64,000 nucleotides of DNA from Ovis canadensis (GCF_042477335.2 NC_091255.1:48090501-48154500); one strand, 5' to 3'; numbered from the stretch's first letter, positions 1 to 16,020 are shown. Notes: generated from the letters alone by a model not told the origin. Made by a program: numbers and translations.

Positions 1-249
1 AGATAGTAAATCAACTATACATCAAAAAAATTTTATTAAAACAACAAAAGTATACACTGAATGGCTTATGCAGTTTTTTACGTGTATATTAAATTTCACA
101 GTAAAAAAAAAAAAAGCAAAAAACAGAACTCAGTCCTCTCAGGATGGAGGGGGCATCAGGGAATAAGTATAGGTGGTGGGGGACCCCATAATGATACCAA
201 GAAGGAATAGTCATAGTAATAATAATAATAGTAGTCATAATGATAGCAG

Positions 250-425
250 CTACTGTTCAGTGTGCCAGGTACTGTGTTACATGTTTCACATCCATTATCT
301 TATTTATTCATTACAAAAATCCTACAAAGTGCTATTATCATATTCACTTGAATGAATGGGAAAACTAAAATTCAGAAAGGTTAAGTGAATTGCCTAAGAT
401 CTCACAGCTAGTAAGAGTCAACGCA
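250..425 (+). repeat. MIR SINE, old and diverged
   Basis: The run goes from a 'tgtgccaggtactgt' core to 'gttaagtgaattgcctaagatctcacagctagtaa', the usual order of MIR core and 3' segments. It lies in CACNB1 intron 3. A weaker MIR-like stretch follows at about 440-540. Confidence 0.7.
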
Positions 426-667
426 GAAAGAGTGAAAATGTTTAGCTCCTGTTATGTGTGCAAAGAGTTTTAGGCACTTATTACACTTTATAAGGAGGCA
501 GGTATTATAGCTTACATTTTTACAGTTGAAAGACAGAGGCACATGGGAGGCGTACGTCCGCCGGAAGTGGCTGGCTGGGCCAAGACTTGACTCGGGTCTG
601 TCCAGGCTGTCTCTAAGGCACAAGGTAAGGGAAACAATGCCAGCACAGCCCCTCCCAACTTTCTCAC

Positions 668-787
668 CTTGGCCTTCTCTAGCTGGGCTAACGCCTGACG
701 CTCTGCCTCCTTCCTTAAGGCTTCCCGGTCCTCCTCCAGAGACACGTCAGAGTCCGACGGACGGCTGGTGTAGGACTCTGCTGAGCC
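668..787 (-). CDS. CACNB1: CACNB1 coding exon 3
   Basis: Encodes residues 58-97, [10 protein letters not shown] to LEKAK, including the acidic/helical [19 protein letters not shown] segment that precedes the SH3 domain. The acceptor is TTTTCAG and the donor AAG|GTGAGA. This is the last CACNB1 exon in the window; 1-667 is intronic. Confidence 0.95.
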
Positions 788-2172
788 CTGAAAATAGACA
801 GGGCCAGCTCAGGGCCAACACCGCCTCCCCAGCTCCTGGGCCGCAGAAGGCACCAGCGTGAGACCACAAGGGCTAGGAGAAGATGGTATTAGACAGGAAG
901 AGCCTGAGAATGAGGTCTGCAGGCCCCTGGGAAGAGTGTGGCCCTAGAAAGGGTGATAGCAACAAGCAGGGAATTATGGCAGATCCAAGGACAGCTGCTT
1001 GGGGCCCAGGGAGGGGTGGGAACCTGATAGGGTGCAGTGCAGAGGCGGAGTGCCAATGGTCAGTCTCCATTCCCTACTCCTCCTTCCCTCCCCTGCTCCC
1101 AGAACCCGCTGAGACAGACTCAGCACAGGCCCAGTGAGTCCTTCCAGGGGCCACAGCCACCAGCTTAGGTCTGAGCCCTCTGCACTGGTGGCCATGAGCA
1201 GCCTGCTCCATGTGCTAGGGCCACACAAAAATTTGCTACCTTCTGCTCAAGGGTGAGGGAAGACAGAATCCTACCTCCCCTGCCAGAAGGTGGAAAGCCC
1301 CAACCCTTAGGCTCTTATAAGATACAAAAAGGAACCCAAGGTTCCTGGGGTGGAGCAGACAGGAGAAACACATCAAGAGAAGAATACGAGCAGGCTTTCC
1401 CCTTGCATTAGGGCGGCCAACTGCCAGCATTGAGGCAGGTTCAGAATTCTGGGTGTGCCAGGAAGCTGGCCTTGACCACACAGACCATCCCAGGGCACAA
1501 GGAACTCCCTCAGCAATGCAGACACATGTGTAAGGCACACATAGCCCAGGAGGTGAATGAACATGTTCATTCATGGATATACTTGTATGTGCAACTTCAA
1601 GTCTGTTTGGGAGCGTGTGGTCTGTAGTATGTCCTGGTACATGACTGAATGCATACAGGTCCCTGTGTGTGCACACAGGGCAGAGGCAGGGGGGCACCCT
1701 CAGTGTCTGTGTCCCCAAGGGCATGTGAGGACAGGAGCCAGAAGGTGTGGATTTATTGCTACAAAGGGCCGGAGGGGATGTGATGAAAGGGTAAAACTGC
1801 AGGGGTGGGAGGGTTTTCTTCTGAAGACAGGAAAGGGTCACTTGGCCAGGAATGCCCATTAGCCTGGTATGGAGGGGACCTCGGAAAGAAAGAAGACCAG
1901 GTCCCATCTCCCCAGAGCACCCTCGTCATCAGCCAGTGCAGTGGCCCATCCATTTCCCAGCCAAATCAGGAAAATGGGAGACTCTGAGAGGAAAACCGGG
2001 GGGTGAGGTGGGGTTTTCATAGAAGCTGGAAAAGTGATACAAAGGAAAGAGTGAAAACCAGTGAATCAACTACTCTTTATCCCTCCTGAGCACTCATAGT
2101 CAGGAAGACAGCCACCAGGAGAGCCAGAGGAACAGACCCAGAGATGGAGAGGGACAGGCACTTACTGACCCC

Positions 2173-2204
<32 letters not shown>

Positions 2205-5200
2205 TGCGTGCATACCAGAAATGGCAGGAGACAAGGCAACAGTGAGAAGGCAAGGAAACAGGCTGGAGTGAAGGCCTCCCACCAGCTTTCCTGAGGGGCT
2301 GCTCCCGCCCCCCACCCCCGCCTTCACTCCATCCCCAGCTCACCACTACGAGGGTCTGGTTGGGCGCCTCCATCCCGGCGCCCTCGGAGCCTGGCCCTGC
2401 TGGCCTAGGGGGTGGCCCAAACTGCCCGTTCCCCCAGGGGGCTCAGGTTACAAGCAGAGTTGCTACATGTGCAAACTGCTAGGGTATATTTAGCTCAGAA
2501 ATGTGGCAAGGCCTGCCCCCCCACTCCCTGCCACCTACTGGGGGTCAGAGCTGGGGAGCTGAGAGGAGAAAGGATTGGAAACTGGGGTCTGATCCCCTAG
2601 GTTGGCAAACACTGAAGGAATGAGGCCCTTTTCTGTCAAGAGGGGCTCCACTGAGCACAGCGTCATTTTTCCTAGCCCTGGCCCTGGTCCTGCCCCAGTC
2701 CTACAACACACACAGGGGATGAGGGAAAGATCAAAGAAAAGACTTCCCACTTGTATGTGTATTTAGGAATCCTGGGAAGAAAGGTCCCTTTCCTGACCCT
2801 CTCAAGTCAGGCCTGGGCTTTCGAGTGCCAAGTGTTGTGGAGACATAAGAATCAAAAAGAAGGGCCTCACTCCAGTCAGTAGTGGATCTGCCTGGCATCA
2901 CCCTCTCTCTCTTGGCCTGGGGGTGGCTGACTTTCCTACTGTCCTCTGTCCGCATGTGCCTGCTCGTTTTTTTTTCGATGTACTCCTTCCTTGTCTGATC
3001 GTAAGCCCCTCTCGCCTTTTTTGGGTACCAGGCTTTGTTGAGATGCTCTGTAGTCATAGCAACCACATGGCTCTCTCACTGCTTCTCCCTGAGCCTGAGA
3101 TGGCCTGGGGTTGAGAGTTAGAACAGAGATGAGAATGGCAACTTCCTGACTGAGAACAGAAGACCCCAGAAGGCCATTCAGTTACACCCCCTGCCCTTTC
3201 ATTCAGGGGTGCTGGGCTGAAGTCCTCTCTAAAATCAACTTCCTGCTGCCTCTCCGCCACCCCCCACACATGTTCTCTCTGCATATTAAAGAACAGTCAC
3301 AACTGGATGTGAGGAGGGCGTTTCCCCCGATCCATACCTAATCAGGGCTCCAGGGACCCAAATGTCCTGGCTCCCCATTTTGTAGGACCTCCCTCTACCC
3401 CATGCTGTCACAGATTCTGGGGGAGGACATGGAAGAAGACAGCCGGCAGGGGGAGTGGGTGACAGCCTGAAGCAAGCTAGAAGGAGGCAGGCCAGGCTGT
3501 CCCTGAATGAGATGACGCAGGCAGGCAGCAGGGGCTGGTGCCTGGTGCTGGGGGAGGGGCTGGGCGGGGGCTGAGGGAGTGGGTACAGCTGACAGTATAT
3601 GCAGAGGAGGTCATGGGGTGTAAGGGTGATGGGTGGTTCTAGGCAGGTAACAAATGACGTGGGGGAGGGTGCCTGGAGAAAGCCTCAGACCCAGCTCACC
3701 AATCCTGGTCTCCACCAACCAGCCACCTCCCTCCTCTCAACCCAGCCTCCCCATTACCTGGCGGACAAAGCTGTTGGATGTTGTATCCGAGGATGTGCTC
3801 CCATCCGACCTTTTGAACCGCCCTTTCCTCTTGCTGTATTTGCCCTGGAGAAGCCAGGAAGGGACAAGAGTAGAATCTCAAAGACCCTTGCCCAGCCCTC
3901 ATCCCATCAAGTCCAGAACTACTGCCAAGCCTTGGCAATATCATTCCCTGATCTCAAGAGCCTGCCCCTCCATCTTCTTCCTGAGATGGTACAGCCCGAG
4001 GGAGAAGGAGGGCCCAGACCACAGCCATGGGGTGGGGGACAGAGCAAGAGAGCCCTAGGAAGCACACACAGAAACCCCCAAACCAAGTCAGAGGTTGGGA
4101 AGGGGGAGGTGCTGAGAAGCTGGAAGCTCATTAGGCAGCAAAGCTAATTAAGATGCTGGGCAGGCTGCAGAGGCCTGGGGGGAAGGGAGAGACTGCCTGC
4201 AGTGCTGGGGGTGTGGAGAGAGCCCCCGGGAAAGTCCCCTTCCCTCTCCACTTCAGCTGGAGCAGACCGGGGCTGAATGTGCCTATAGCCCCCAGAGAGA
4301 AGAGGAATCGCCAACCCAGGCCCAGCTTGGCTTTCCTGAGCCCAACTCTTGCCTTGTTTTTTGCAGAGCGGGGAGGGGAGTTGCAGCTCTCTGGTCTTAG
4401 AGACCTAAAACGATTAGATTTCTAGGGAGGAGGGGAGGGGACATGAAACTGTATTTGGAAAGTAAATATCTAACCCCAACCTTGACCCATGGGGGAAGAT
4501 TTAGCACACCCCTCATCCTGGTAGGACTCTTTTTCAGCCCCCTTTTCACAATCACAGTGATCATACCTCTTCCCAAGAGGGCAAGAGACATCAAGCCCTC
4601 TAGCCCTCAGCTGCCACTGCCCACGTCCTGTCCCATGATGCCCACCAGGCTGCATAAATCTAAATGCCCCTTGGCCCTCCCCCAAGAGAAACCGAGGACA
4701 CGGCCCCTGAAGGGCCTCCGGGAAGCCGGGCTCAGTCTCGCTGGCTAGGCTCCTGGCTTGGGTGGTGTGGACACTGCCTGACCTCTCAAGTAGCCACCCA
4801 TTCAGGTATTTCCAGACCTCCTGGGAAGGGGGCTGCTTCTTTGCCCTACCCAACTCACATATACACATCGGCCCCCAGGCAATCTAGAGTGAGAGGGGAT
4901 GATTGAGGGTCCAGGCCCTCCAAGCCGCTGTCCACAACCTCCATCCTAGAGTTTCTTTGCCAAAGAAGCTAGATAAGCCATAATCAGACTAGAGGCTCTG
5001 GTTCCTTGGGCTTGAGTACAAGGAGATGGAATGGATAGATGGGCGAGACACCTGGGAACTCTTCAAGAATCCTCCCTCCCTCACATTCTCTCAAACCAGA
5101 CATATATCCAACCTCTAGGACTGAGGATCCCTATGAATTTAAGAGGATTCCCCCAGTGAGCACAAGGCTCTCTTTCACAACATCACCACTATCCCAGGCT

Positions 5201-6369
5201 AGGAAAAGGGAGTGGCACCCAGAGGGACAAGGGACAGCTGAAAGGAAGGCCCCAGTCAGCTGCCTCCTAGGCTCCAAGGGGCCTGGGGTGGAGAAGGGAA
5301 GTATTTTTAGGTCTGATCTGACACCCCCCGCCCCACGCGCCCATCAGCCATACTATCATGGTGGTTACAGTTGCTCCAGGCTGGCCACAGCAAGAAAAGA
5401 GTTAATGCTGTCCTAGCCCTTGTGGTGTTGCCAGAATGGAAAAGGACATGCCCCAGAGAAATTCTTGGGCACGACCACCCCAGACTCTGCTGATTTCTCC
5501 ACCGGCACCCTCCACCTCAAGAATATCCCTTCTTGGGGGTAACCAGTGGGTACAGGAAAAGTGTGAGTGGGGGTGGGGAGGCAGACCCCCCCCCCTTTCC
5601 CCAGGTAACACAGTTTCTTCCCCTCCAGGACAGTGAGTTGGCATCCGTCCAACTTTCCAAACTTTGGAGGCGTTTTCTGGGGCTAGGGGGATGGGTCGAG
5701 AAGGGCTAACACGGGTGTCGGGGGAGGGGAGGTGGTCTGATATAGAGGTGGAATTGAAGTGGCTGGGACGGGGGCCTAGCTCGGTGCTGGTCCCTTCCCC
5801 ACCCTCGAGGGCCAGTGTCCGCAGCTCTGAAGGCCTGCTGGCACCGCCCTCTGACCACCGCCTCGGCCATCTCCCAGTGCCACCCCAACTCCACCCACAC
5901 CCGCCCGGAGCCCCTGAGCGTGCTCTGCGTCGCCCCCTTTGCCTGAGCTCCCTCTCTAGCCTCCCTCAACCCCCGGATCCCGCCGCCAGCACCCACACTC
6001 TTGACCCACTGGAGCCGGTACCCAAGGAGCAAAGCCCCTGACGCGGGGGAGAGGAGGAGGCGAGGGTGACAGGCGGCCCGACCGCCCCCTCCCCGCTCTG
6101 CAAAACCGCAGCATAACTCCCAGCCAAGCGCCCATCAATCATTCACTGGCAGGGATGGGGGGCGCAGAGCCTTTTCCCCTCCACGCCGGGCATATAACCC
6201 CTTTCTCCCCGGTCCCCCCTCGATCCGACCCCACAAGGTCTACGGGAGCGGCCCCCTTCCCTCGATCCCAGCCATCACACCTCACCTGTGGGCTGGGGTC
6301 GAAGACCTCCATGGGGATCTCCTGGGAGGATGGGTAAGGGCCCCGGGACATGCTGGTCTTCTGGACCAT
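668..6369 (-). CDS. CACNB1: CACNB1 (5' part): voltage-gated calcium channel beta-1 subunit, coding exons 1-3
   Basis: The cytoplasmic beta-1 subunit binds the alpha-1 interaction domain of CaV channels (CaV1.1 in skeletal muscle, CaV2 in neurons), promotes surface expression and tunes gating. Three exons on the minus strand join in frame: 6369-6286 (28 codons), 3844-3758 (29) and 787-668 (40), all in phase 0 with GT-AG borders. They give 97 residues of the N-terminal region, starting [10 protein letters not shown] and ending AQLEKAK, just before the SH3 domain. This agrees with the remembered human protein with very few substitutions. The SH3 and guanylate-kinase-like domains lie beyond base 1. 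Introns 1 and 2 are about 2.4 and 3.0 kb; they contain a CA microsatellite and old MIR-like repeats. The start is the first ATG of the conserved N-terminus, inside a CpG island. The gene is head-to-head with RPL19, about 3 kb away. Confidence 0.96.
2174..2202. repeat. (CA)n microsatellite
   Basis: About 14 uninterrupted AC dinucleotides in CACNB1 intron 2; likely length-polymorphic. Confidence 0.95.
3758..3844 (-). CDS. CACNB1: CACNB1 coding exon 2
   Basis: Encodes residues 29-57, [10 protein letters not shown] to SFVRQ, a basic then Ser/Thr-rich segment. The acceptor is TCTCCAG and the donor CAG|GTAATG. Confidence 0.95.
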
Positions 6370-6720
6370 GGAGAGGAGGCTTCCCTCCGGCCGCCGGCCC
6401 GGCCCAGCCGGGCGCCCTCAACGCATGAGAGAGGCCGTCGGAACCGAGAGCAGCGTAGCCAGCACCCGGTCCAGCCACCTGGCCCGGCCTTCGGTTGCCC
6501 TCTTCCTGCGTTCCCTCCCTCCTCCCGCTCTCTCTGCCGCCGCCGCCTCCTCCGCCCCTGAAGGCTCAGCATCTCCCCCCGCCCCCTCCGCTCCCACCCG
6601 TCCCTCCCTCCCTCCCTCCCTCCGCCAGTCGTGGCCCCGCCCCTCGCAGCCCCTCCGCTCGCTCTGCACAGACAATGGGCGGGAGGCTGCTGGGACGCAC
6701 GCCTCTCCCGGCGAGCTCAG
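5780..6720. promoter_or_regulatory. CpG island / CACNB1 promoter and first exon
   Basis: Dense CpG and GC-rich sequence surrounds the CACNB1 start codon at 6369. The upstream side for minus-strand transcription, about 6400-6700, holds GC boxes and a (CCCT)n tract near 6600-6623. No TATA box is evident, as expected of a CpG-island promoter. The exact transcription start cannot be fixed from sequence alone. Confidence 0.75.
6286..6369 (-). CDS. CACNB1: CACNB1 coding exon 1
   Basis: Encodes residues 1-28, [10 protein letters not shown] to DPSPQ. The donor is CAG|GTGAGG, with GT at 6285-6284. The 5'UTR continues upstream in a CpG-rich stretch. Confidence 0.95.
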
Positions 6721-7750
6721 GTCTCCGACTGGCCTAGGGTGAGGGTGGCCACTCTGGGGGACATTAGAAACCTTGCCAAGGGGCTGAGTGTGGGGGGTGA
6801 GAGGGTGCGGTTTACCAGCGGATGCCAAGCGCGGATGGAACCGAAGCGCGGATTAGCATGGCTGGCACCGCCCCCCGCTTCCGTCCCAAACCGCTCTTCC
6901 TAGCTGGTCTCCCCATTCCATTCCAGGCTGGGCCACCGGAACTTCCCAGCCCTGGTGATCCTGGGACCCGGCTTTAACTCCTTTCTCCCCATTGTTGTCC
7001 CAGGCCGCCTTGAGCCAAACAGAAAGGACCCTCCCTCCCCAATAGGTTGGTGCCGGATGGCTGGAGGCTGAAGCTGGGGTGGGGAGGGTGTCCAAACAGA
7101 GTTTAGCAGAGACAGCAACAGGAAATCCCAGGGATTCAGGAGTCCTATTGCCCTAGCGCTAATAGCTATACCCCAAGCCTTTCCAAAAGGCCAGGGGTGG
7201 CTTGTGTGAGGTCTGTGTTCCTGGGTAGAGAGGGAAGAGGAGGAAGAAATGTGGAGCTGAGACTGGAGAGTGGCGAAAATCAGATCTAATGCCCTGTGAC
7301 CTGGAATTGTTCCCCCCTTCATCCCTTATTTGGGGACAGATATCCAAGGCCTGGACCTCAACCACCATGATCTGTGAAGCTAAAAGGAGTAGAGGATTCT
7401 GGCAAGAGGCCTTAGTGCCAACTTGGTTCAGGCTCTTTCTGGTGGTGTGGCTCTGGGCACATCAGTACACCTCTCCTGTAAAATGGGTTTACTGGTACTG
7501 TGGTGTCTTTGTCACCTGGGATTTTTGGGAGGAAGAGGAAATTAAGTGATGGGTTTCTGAGATGTTTGGAGATGCTGTAAGATGCTGTGCAGGGCAGGGG
7601 TGGGGTAGGGAAGGGAGGGGAGAGTGTCAATTTTGACAGGAGGACCTGTTACCACCTTACTTGACCCCTTCCCAGGCTCCACAAAAAAGAGAAATGAGAA
7701 GTAGAATGGAGATTTGCCCAGGTTCGATGGCTCTAAAAATAAGCCAAGCT

Positions 7751-8046
7751 GGGAGTTTTCTGGCAGTCCAGTGGTTAGGAGTCCATGCTTTCACTGCTGA
7801 GTGAAAGTGAAGTCACTCAGTCGTGTCTGACTCTTTGCGACCCCATGGACCATAACCTACCAGGCTCCCCTGTCCATGGGATCTTCCAGGCAAGAGTACT
7901 GGAGTGGGTTGCCGTTTCCTTCTCCAGGGGATCTTCCCGACCCAGCGATCAAACCGGGGTCTCCCACATGGCAAGCAGACGCTTTACCATCTGAGCCACC
8001 AGGGAAGCCCAGGTTTAATCCCTGACTGGGGAGCTAAGAGCCTGAA
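7751..8046 (+). mobile_element. CHR-type SINE interrupted by a younger Bov-tA SINE
   Basis: The outer element starts at 7751 with the typical 'gtccagtggttagga' head and resumes at about 8011 with 'aggtttaatccctgactggggagctaag'. The block 7801-8010 between them is a Bov-tA SINE in the opposite orientation, running from 'cactcagtcgtgtctgactctttgcg' to 'ccaccagggaagccc'. The Bov-tA therefore inserted into an existing CHR-type copy. Confidence 0.85.
7801..8010 (-). mobile_element. Bov-tA SINE
   Basis: Near-complete ruminant tRNA-derived SINE. On the minus strand it starts GGGCTTCCCTGGTGGCTCAG and ends near the AGTCGTGTCTGACTC complement. It is nested in the CHR-type element. Confidence 0.9.
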
Positions 8047-8306
8047 AACTGGCCCTTCTAAAAGTAAGCCAACCTGCTGTGTTCTGCTGGAGGGGAGTCT
8101 GTGGAATACACTGACTCCTCCTTCTCACCCTGGGTTTTGCAACAGGTGTGGGTCAGCCCTAAGATCCAACCCTAAGCAGGGCTCCCATCTTTCCCTTGGA
8201 CACAAGAGAGCCTGGTATGAGAGAGAAGGCCTGGGTTTTGTAGAAAGACCTGGGTTTTCAATTTCTCTATTGTGAAAAATTGGCATAAATTTTCATTCCC
8301 TTCCTC

Positions 8307-8451
8307 TTTTTTTTTTTTTTTTTTTTTGAGGGGGTGAGGATGGCCACACCACACTGCTTGTGGGATCCTAGTTCCCTGACCAAGGATCAAACCTGGGCCC
8401 TCAGGCAGTGAAAGCACAGAGTCAAATCCTCTGGACCATCAGGGAATTTCT
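8307..8451 (-). mobile_element. CHR-type SINE with perfect target-site duplication
   Basis: A poly(T) tract at 8307-8327 marks the 3' tail of a minus-strand insertion, and the 5' head lies at about 8445. A 15-bp direct repeat, ttcccttcctctttt, occurs at 8296-8310 and 8452-8466. This indicates an intact L1-type target-primed insertion. Confidence 0.88.
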
Positions 8452-8490
8452 TTCCCTTCCTCTTTTGGACCTCATCAGTACTATTTAGCT

Positions 8491-8710
8491 GGCTTCCCAG
8501 CTAGCCCTAGTGGTAAAGCACCCACCTACTAATGTAGGAGACATAAGAGAAGAAAGTTCGATATCCTGGTCAGGAAGATCTCCTGAAGGAGGAAATGACA
8601 GCCCACTTCTGTATTCTTGCCTGGAGAATACCATGGACAGAGAAACTTGGAAGACTACAGCCCAAATGGTCACAAAGAGTAGGACAGACTGAAGCGACTT
8701 CGCATGCATG
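8491..8710 (+). mobile_element. Bov-tA-class SINE
   Basis: Starts 'ggcttcccagctagccctagtggtaaag' and runs through the 'ggaggaaatga..gcccacttctgtattcttgcc' body to the 'gtaggacagactgaagcgactt' 3' end. It is moderately diverged. Confidence 0.88.
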
Positions 8711-9299
8711 CTCTATGTAGCATCCAGGAAAGTTCAGATGATGGATATGGGGTTACCAGCTGGAGCAAAGTAAGGAGTTAGAACCAGAACTCAGCTTTAT
8801 GTTTCTTGGACCCGGGAATGTTCTCCTTGGGTTCTTAACCAAGCCTTCGGTTCTCCGAAGCAAGAAGAAGGAACTATGAGAGGTCCTGTCGTTTGATTTT
8901 TTAAAGACTTTCCAACTATTCTCTCACTCACTTGCTATTTCTCAAGTGCCTACTTATGTGCCAAGCTGTATGAGCCAAACCCAAGACTGGTTCCTGCCAT
9001 CATGGAGCTTGTCTTAAAGCCTTCTTTTGCAAATTAGATATAACTATACAGGTACACTATACAGAGGAGGAAATGGAGGCACTAAGTAATTAAGGACCAC
9101 AGTGGCTCAAAAACTAATGTCCTGCACTCCAGGGCTCTCCAGTTACTGGGAGAGTGAATAAATAGTTGCTTTTGTCTGGTATCTGAGCTCATTCTCTCTT
9201 GCTTCATTCCCCCGCTCCCCGCCCCCCTACCCCCATTAATAAAACATCCTTCCACAGAACCCACTACACCTGGGAGGAGTAGGCCACTCTAGCAAAGCC

Positions 9300-9640
9300 C
9301 CTTTATCCCGCCTGCGCAATCCAGCTGACTTCCGGCTTCCACTACGCACGTCATCGGGTACCCTCGCTGCGCATGCCTAATAGGAAGTCGGACTATACCA
9401 CTTTGGCATACCGAAGGGGGATATTTTCCATGTTTTAAAGTTTAAAACCGACTCCTGATGTTAGACTTCTATTACTCTGGGTCTTTTCAGAATATATAAG
9501 TAAGTATAAGGTGGCGGAATATGAAAGGACCGAACGGGAATACGGGCGAAAGCGGAACGGGTGATGGACTCTCCCCTTCACAGATAATGGGAGGAGCCTA
9601 GCGAGGGCAAGTTCTTTCCTTTCGCCGCTGCGGCCGCGGC
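9300..9640 (+). promoter_or_regulatory. RPL19 promoter region with 5'-TOP start
   Basis: The likely transcription start is the C at 9614, opening a pyrimidine run ctttcctttcgcc that matches the terminal oligopyrimidine start of ribosomal-protein mRNAs and makes them mTOR/LARP1-responsive. Upstream are an ETS/GABP-type ACTTCCGGC at 9328-9336, an NRF1-type TGCGCATGC at 9368-9376, a second GGAA core near 9382, and an A/T-rich gaatatataag at about 9490. The CpG-rich area extends to about 9950. These sites are motif calls only. Confidence 0.8.
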
Positions 9641-9641
9641 C

Positions 9642-13211
<3,570 letters not shown>

Positions 13212-13269
13212 AGTTCTCCCCCTCTTCTCTGTACATAGTGGCCTCGGCAATTGCATAGATCACTCATTC

Positions 13270-13275
13270 AATAAA
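13270..13275 (+). terminator. RPL19 poly(A) signal AATAAA
   Basis: Canonical hexamer 59 bases after the stop, giving the very short 3'UTR usual for this gene. Cleavage is expected about 15-25 bases later, near 13290-13300. Confidence 0.92.
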
Positions 13276-13871
13276 AGACAAGCCTTTATCTGCCTAACTC
13301 TCTGCTTCCAAAGTCTTCAGTGGGGTTTTCACTGTTTACAGGACCAGAACTGAGGACTGGGATACAGACCCTTCCCTGGGTTCCTGGTGTGTTGCTTCCT
13401 TGACTCCTAGCCTCTGGTCAGGTTCATGCCCCTTCCATCCATGGCATGTGGGGCCTACTTTGAAGGGAGGGGAGGAATGACTTCTACCCAGGCTTCGGAT
13501 ATTGTGCCTCAAAACTGCCCTTTACAGCAGAGTATGAGTGGCCTCAGATGTTGGTTTTTGGTTGGTATTCAGTTGTGAGTTGTCACATTAATTAAAAGCG
13601 ACAGAAAATAGTATGCTTGTGCTCCTCAACTGCACTGAGGTTCAAAGTTGCAGTCTGCTGCCTTGGAACCCCAGGACAGTGGGGATTGAACCACCACTGG
13701 TCCAGAAGGTATCTGAACCGAACCGCTGGCTGCTGCCTGAGCTCTTTAGACAGACTTATTAAGATAGAACTGAAGCCATAATCTTGAGCATCCCTGTTTT
13801 AAATTTCTAAACCTTTTTTTCTTTCCTGTCCTTATCAGTACTGTTTTCTGTTTTTGTTTTTTGCTTTATAA

Positions 13872-14068
13872 CCATCAAAGTGAAAGTTGCTCAGTCGTGT
13901 CCAACTCTTTGCAACCCCATGGACTATACAGTCCATGGAATTCTTCAGGCCAGAATACTGGAGTGGGTAGCCTGTCCCTGCTCAGGGGATCTTCCCAACC
14001 CAGGGATCGAACCCAGGTCTCCTGCATTGCAGGATTCTTTACCAGCTGAGCCACGAGGGAAGCCCATC
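13872..14068 (-). mobile_element. Bov-tA SINE
   Basis: Minus-strand copy running from 'gctcagtcgtgtccaactctttgcaac' to 'gagccacgagggaagccc', flanked by a short ccatcaaa direct repeat. Confidence 0.9.
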
Positions 14069-15249
14069 AAAAGGTCCAAAAAAGACTTTCTTGGCAAGAG
14101 TTGGAACAGAGGCACATACGCACACTTGTCAAAGCTACTCTGGGTTAACTTTATGCTCTGCAAATGAGAAGTAGGTTTTATTTTCCCTGTTATATGGTAG
14201 TAATAACCAATAAATTTTTCAATAAAGTATGTGCTCTATGAGCTAAAATACTGAGGCATTTACATCGACTTGCATTGATTCTGTAACATTATAGTGTATT
14301 TGCTTCTCCATTTTCAGATGAGAAGAGGTTAAGCCACGTGTTGGGAGTCACCCGTTCAGCCTGAATTAGTGTTGCATCGTTAGGGATGGGGAGAATGAAT
14401 TTGAGATGAATAACCTGGCTTAGTTCCCAGGCCTCAAGCTTTGGAAGACGGCAAGAGATGTCTTTGATGGTCAGAAGGATCCAGTCACAGTGGAGGATGC
14501 CTGGAAGAGCTGACTTGAATATCTTGAGTGGGTAACAGTTTGAGGGACTGGTGTCCAGGTGGAAGGGATCAGTCAACCGATTAAATGCAGAAGTGTCAGC
14601 CCCGGTGAGAAGTGGGAAGGAAAGGGGAACAGCTATGACTGGTGCCCCTCCTGGTTACTTCCCTGCCTTCCACCTGTCTTCAGGAGGAATTCTTTTGGAA
14701 TAATGAGAAGGCCAGGAAGGGGTCTTCAGGGTGTGTAATAATCTGCATTTGGTGTGGAAAAGCCAGGGCTAAAGTGATCTTGAGGGCAGTAGACCTGTCC
14801 CCATCTCTGCCTGTAGTCTTGTCCAGTCTGGACAGGTAGGGAGATGGGTAACCCAAGGCAGGGAGGCGCAGACACAATAGTCATAACAACCTCGACCACC
14901 ACCCATGTGCATCAGAACCTGGGCTGAGAGAACACTGATTTGGGGTTCCCGCCATACCAGCCTGTGCATAGTGTGTCCATAGGACCTGCTGTAAGCCTGT
15001 CAGTCTAAATGGGGAAGCTGTGGCCTGGAGGAAGGGCTATCCCCAAGCTGCCTGGAGCATGAGACGCCTTCCCATGCCTGGACCAGAGGAGGAAGGGCAT
15101 GAAGGCCACCCACCTCCACCTTCTCCAGGCAAGAAAGAGATGACAGGAAGGACATTTAGAACCTTCACTGGGGCTCCTGAGTCGCCCGCACAGAAAAGGG
15201 TTGCCATCATGGACCAGGAGATGGTGCTATTCCCTCACAGGTCACTGAA

Positions 15250-15461
15250 ACGAAGATAAGTGGTAGTCCTACAGTCGTGTCTGACTCTGCAACCCCATGG
15301 ACTGTAGCCCACCAGGCTCCTGTCCGTGGGATTCTCCAGGCAAGAATACTGGAGTGGCTTGCAATTTCCTTCTCCAGAGTGTTCCCAACCTAGGGAATGA
15401 ACCCAGGTCTTCCGCACTGCAGGCAGATTCTTTACTATCTGAGCCACAAGGCAAGCCAGAC
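15250..15461 (-). mobile_element. Bov-tA SINE with 14-bp target-site duplication
   Basis: Complete minus-strand copy. cacaggtcactgaa is found at 15236-15249 and again, identical, at 15462-15475, which fixes the insertion borders. Confidence 0.92.
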
Positions 15462-15751
15462 CACAGGTCACTGAAGATATAGGAAACTGCCTTACTTTGG
15501 TGAGGGGCTGAAGGGAGGGGGAGGGACGAATTAGGTTGTAGGAGCCTATCTCTTGGGAAGGCTTGCATTTAATCACTTCTTTCTGAAGCTCACTCCAGGG
15601 CTAAGGTTACCTCTTTCCACCACCGGCCTCTAACCCCTTTCCAGGCAGTGCCTTGGAGGGCCCCCTCAGCAGACAGATCCCCTAAAGTAATCACTGGATC
15701 TCTTCCAGTCCTGGAGACTTGAGAACTTCTAATGAAATGACATGTCCATTC

Positions 15752-16020
15752 AGGACTTTCGTCATGGTCCAGTGGTTAAGAATCTACCTGCCAATGCAAG
15801 GGACACAGGTTCGATCCCTGGTTCTGGAAGATTCTTCATGCTGCGGAACAAAGAAGTCCATGAGCCACAATTACTGAGCCCACACGCTGCAACTACTGAA
15901 GCCTTCGCACGCTAGGGACTGTGCTCCGCAGCAAGAGAAGCCACTGCAATGAAACCCACACACCACAACTAGAGAAAACCCGCGCGCAGCAACAAATACC
16001 CAACACAGCCAAGAGAAAAA
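15752..16020 (+). mobile_element. CHR-type SINE with target-site duplication
   Basis: Head 'ggactttcgtcatggtccagtggttaagaatc', body 'gagccacaattactgagcccacacgctgcaact', A-rich tail. gacatgtccattc at 15739-15751 is repeated with one change at 16021-16033. Confidence 0.9.

Larger units (their letters stand above)
6720..9300. other. Intergenic CACNB1-RPL19
   Basis: This is the interval between two head-to-head genes. I see no exon in it. It contains an unremarkable stretch at 6720-7750, three ruminant SINEs between 7751 and 8710 (listed separately), and an old diverged repeat near 8930-9015. Confidence 0.7.
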
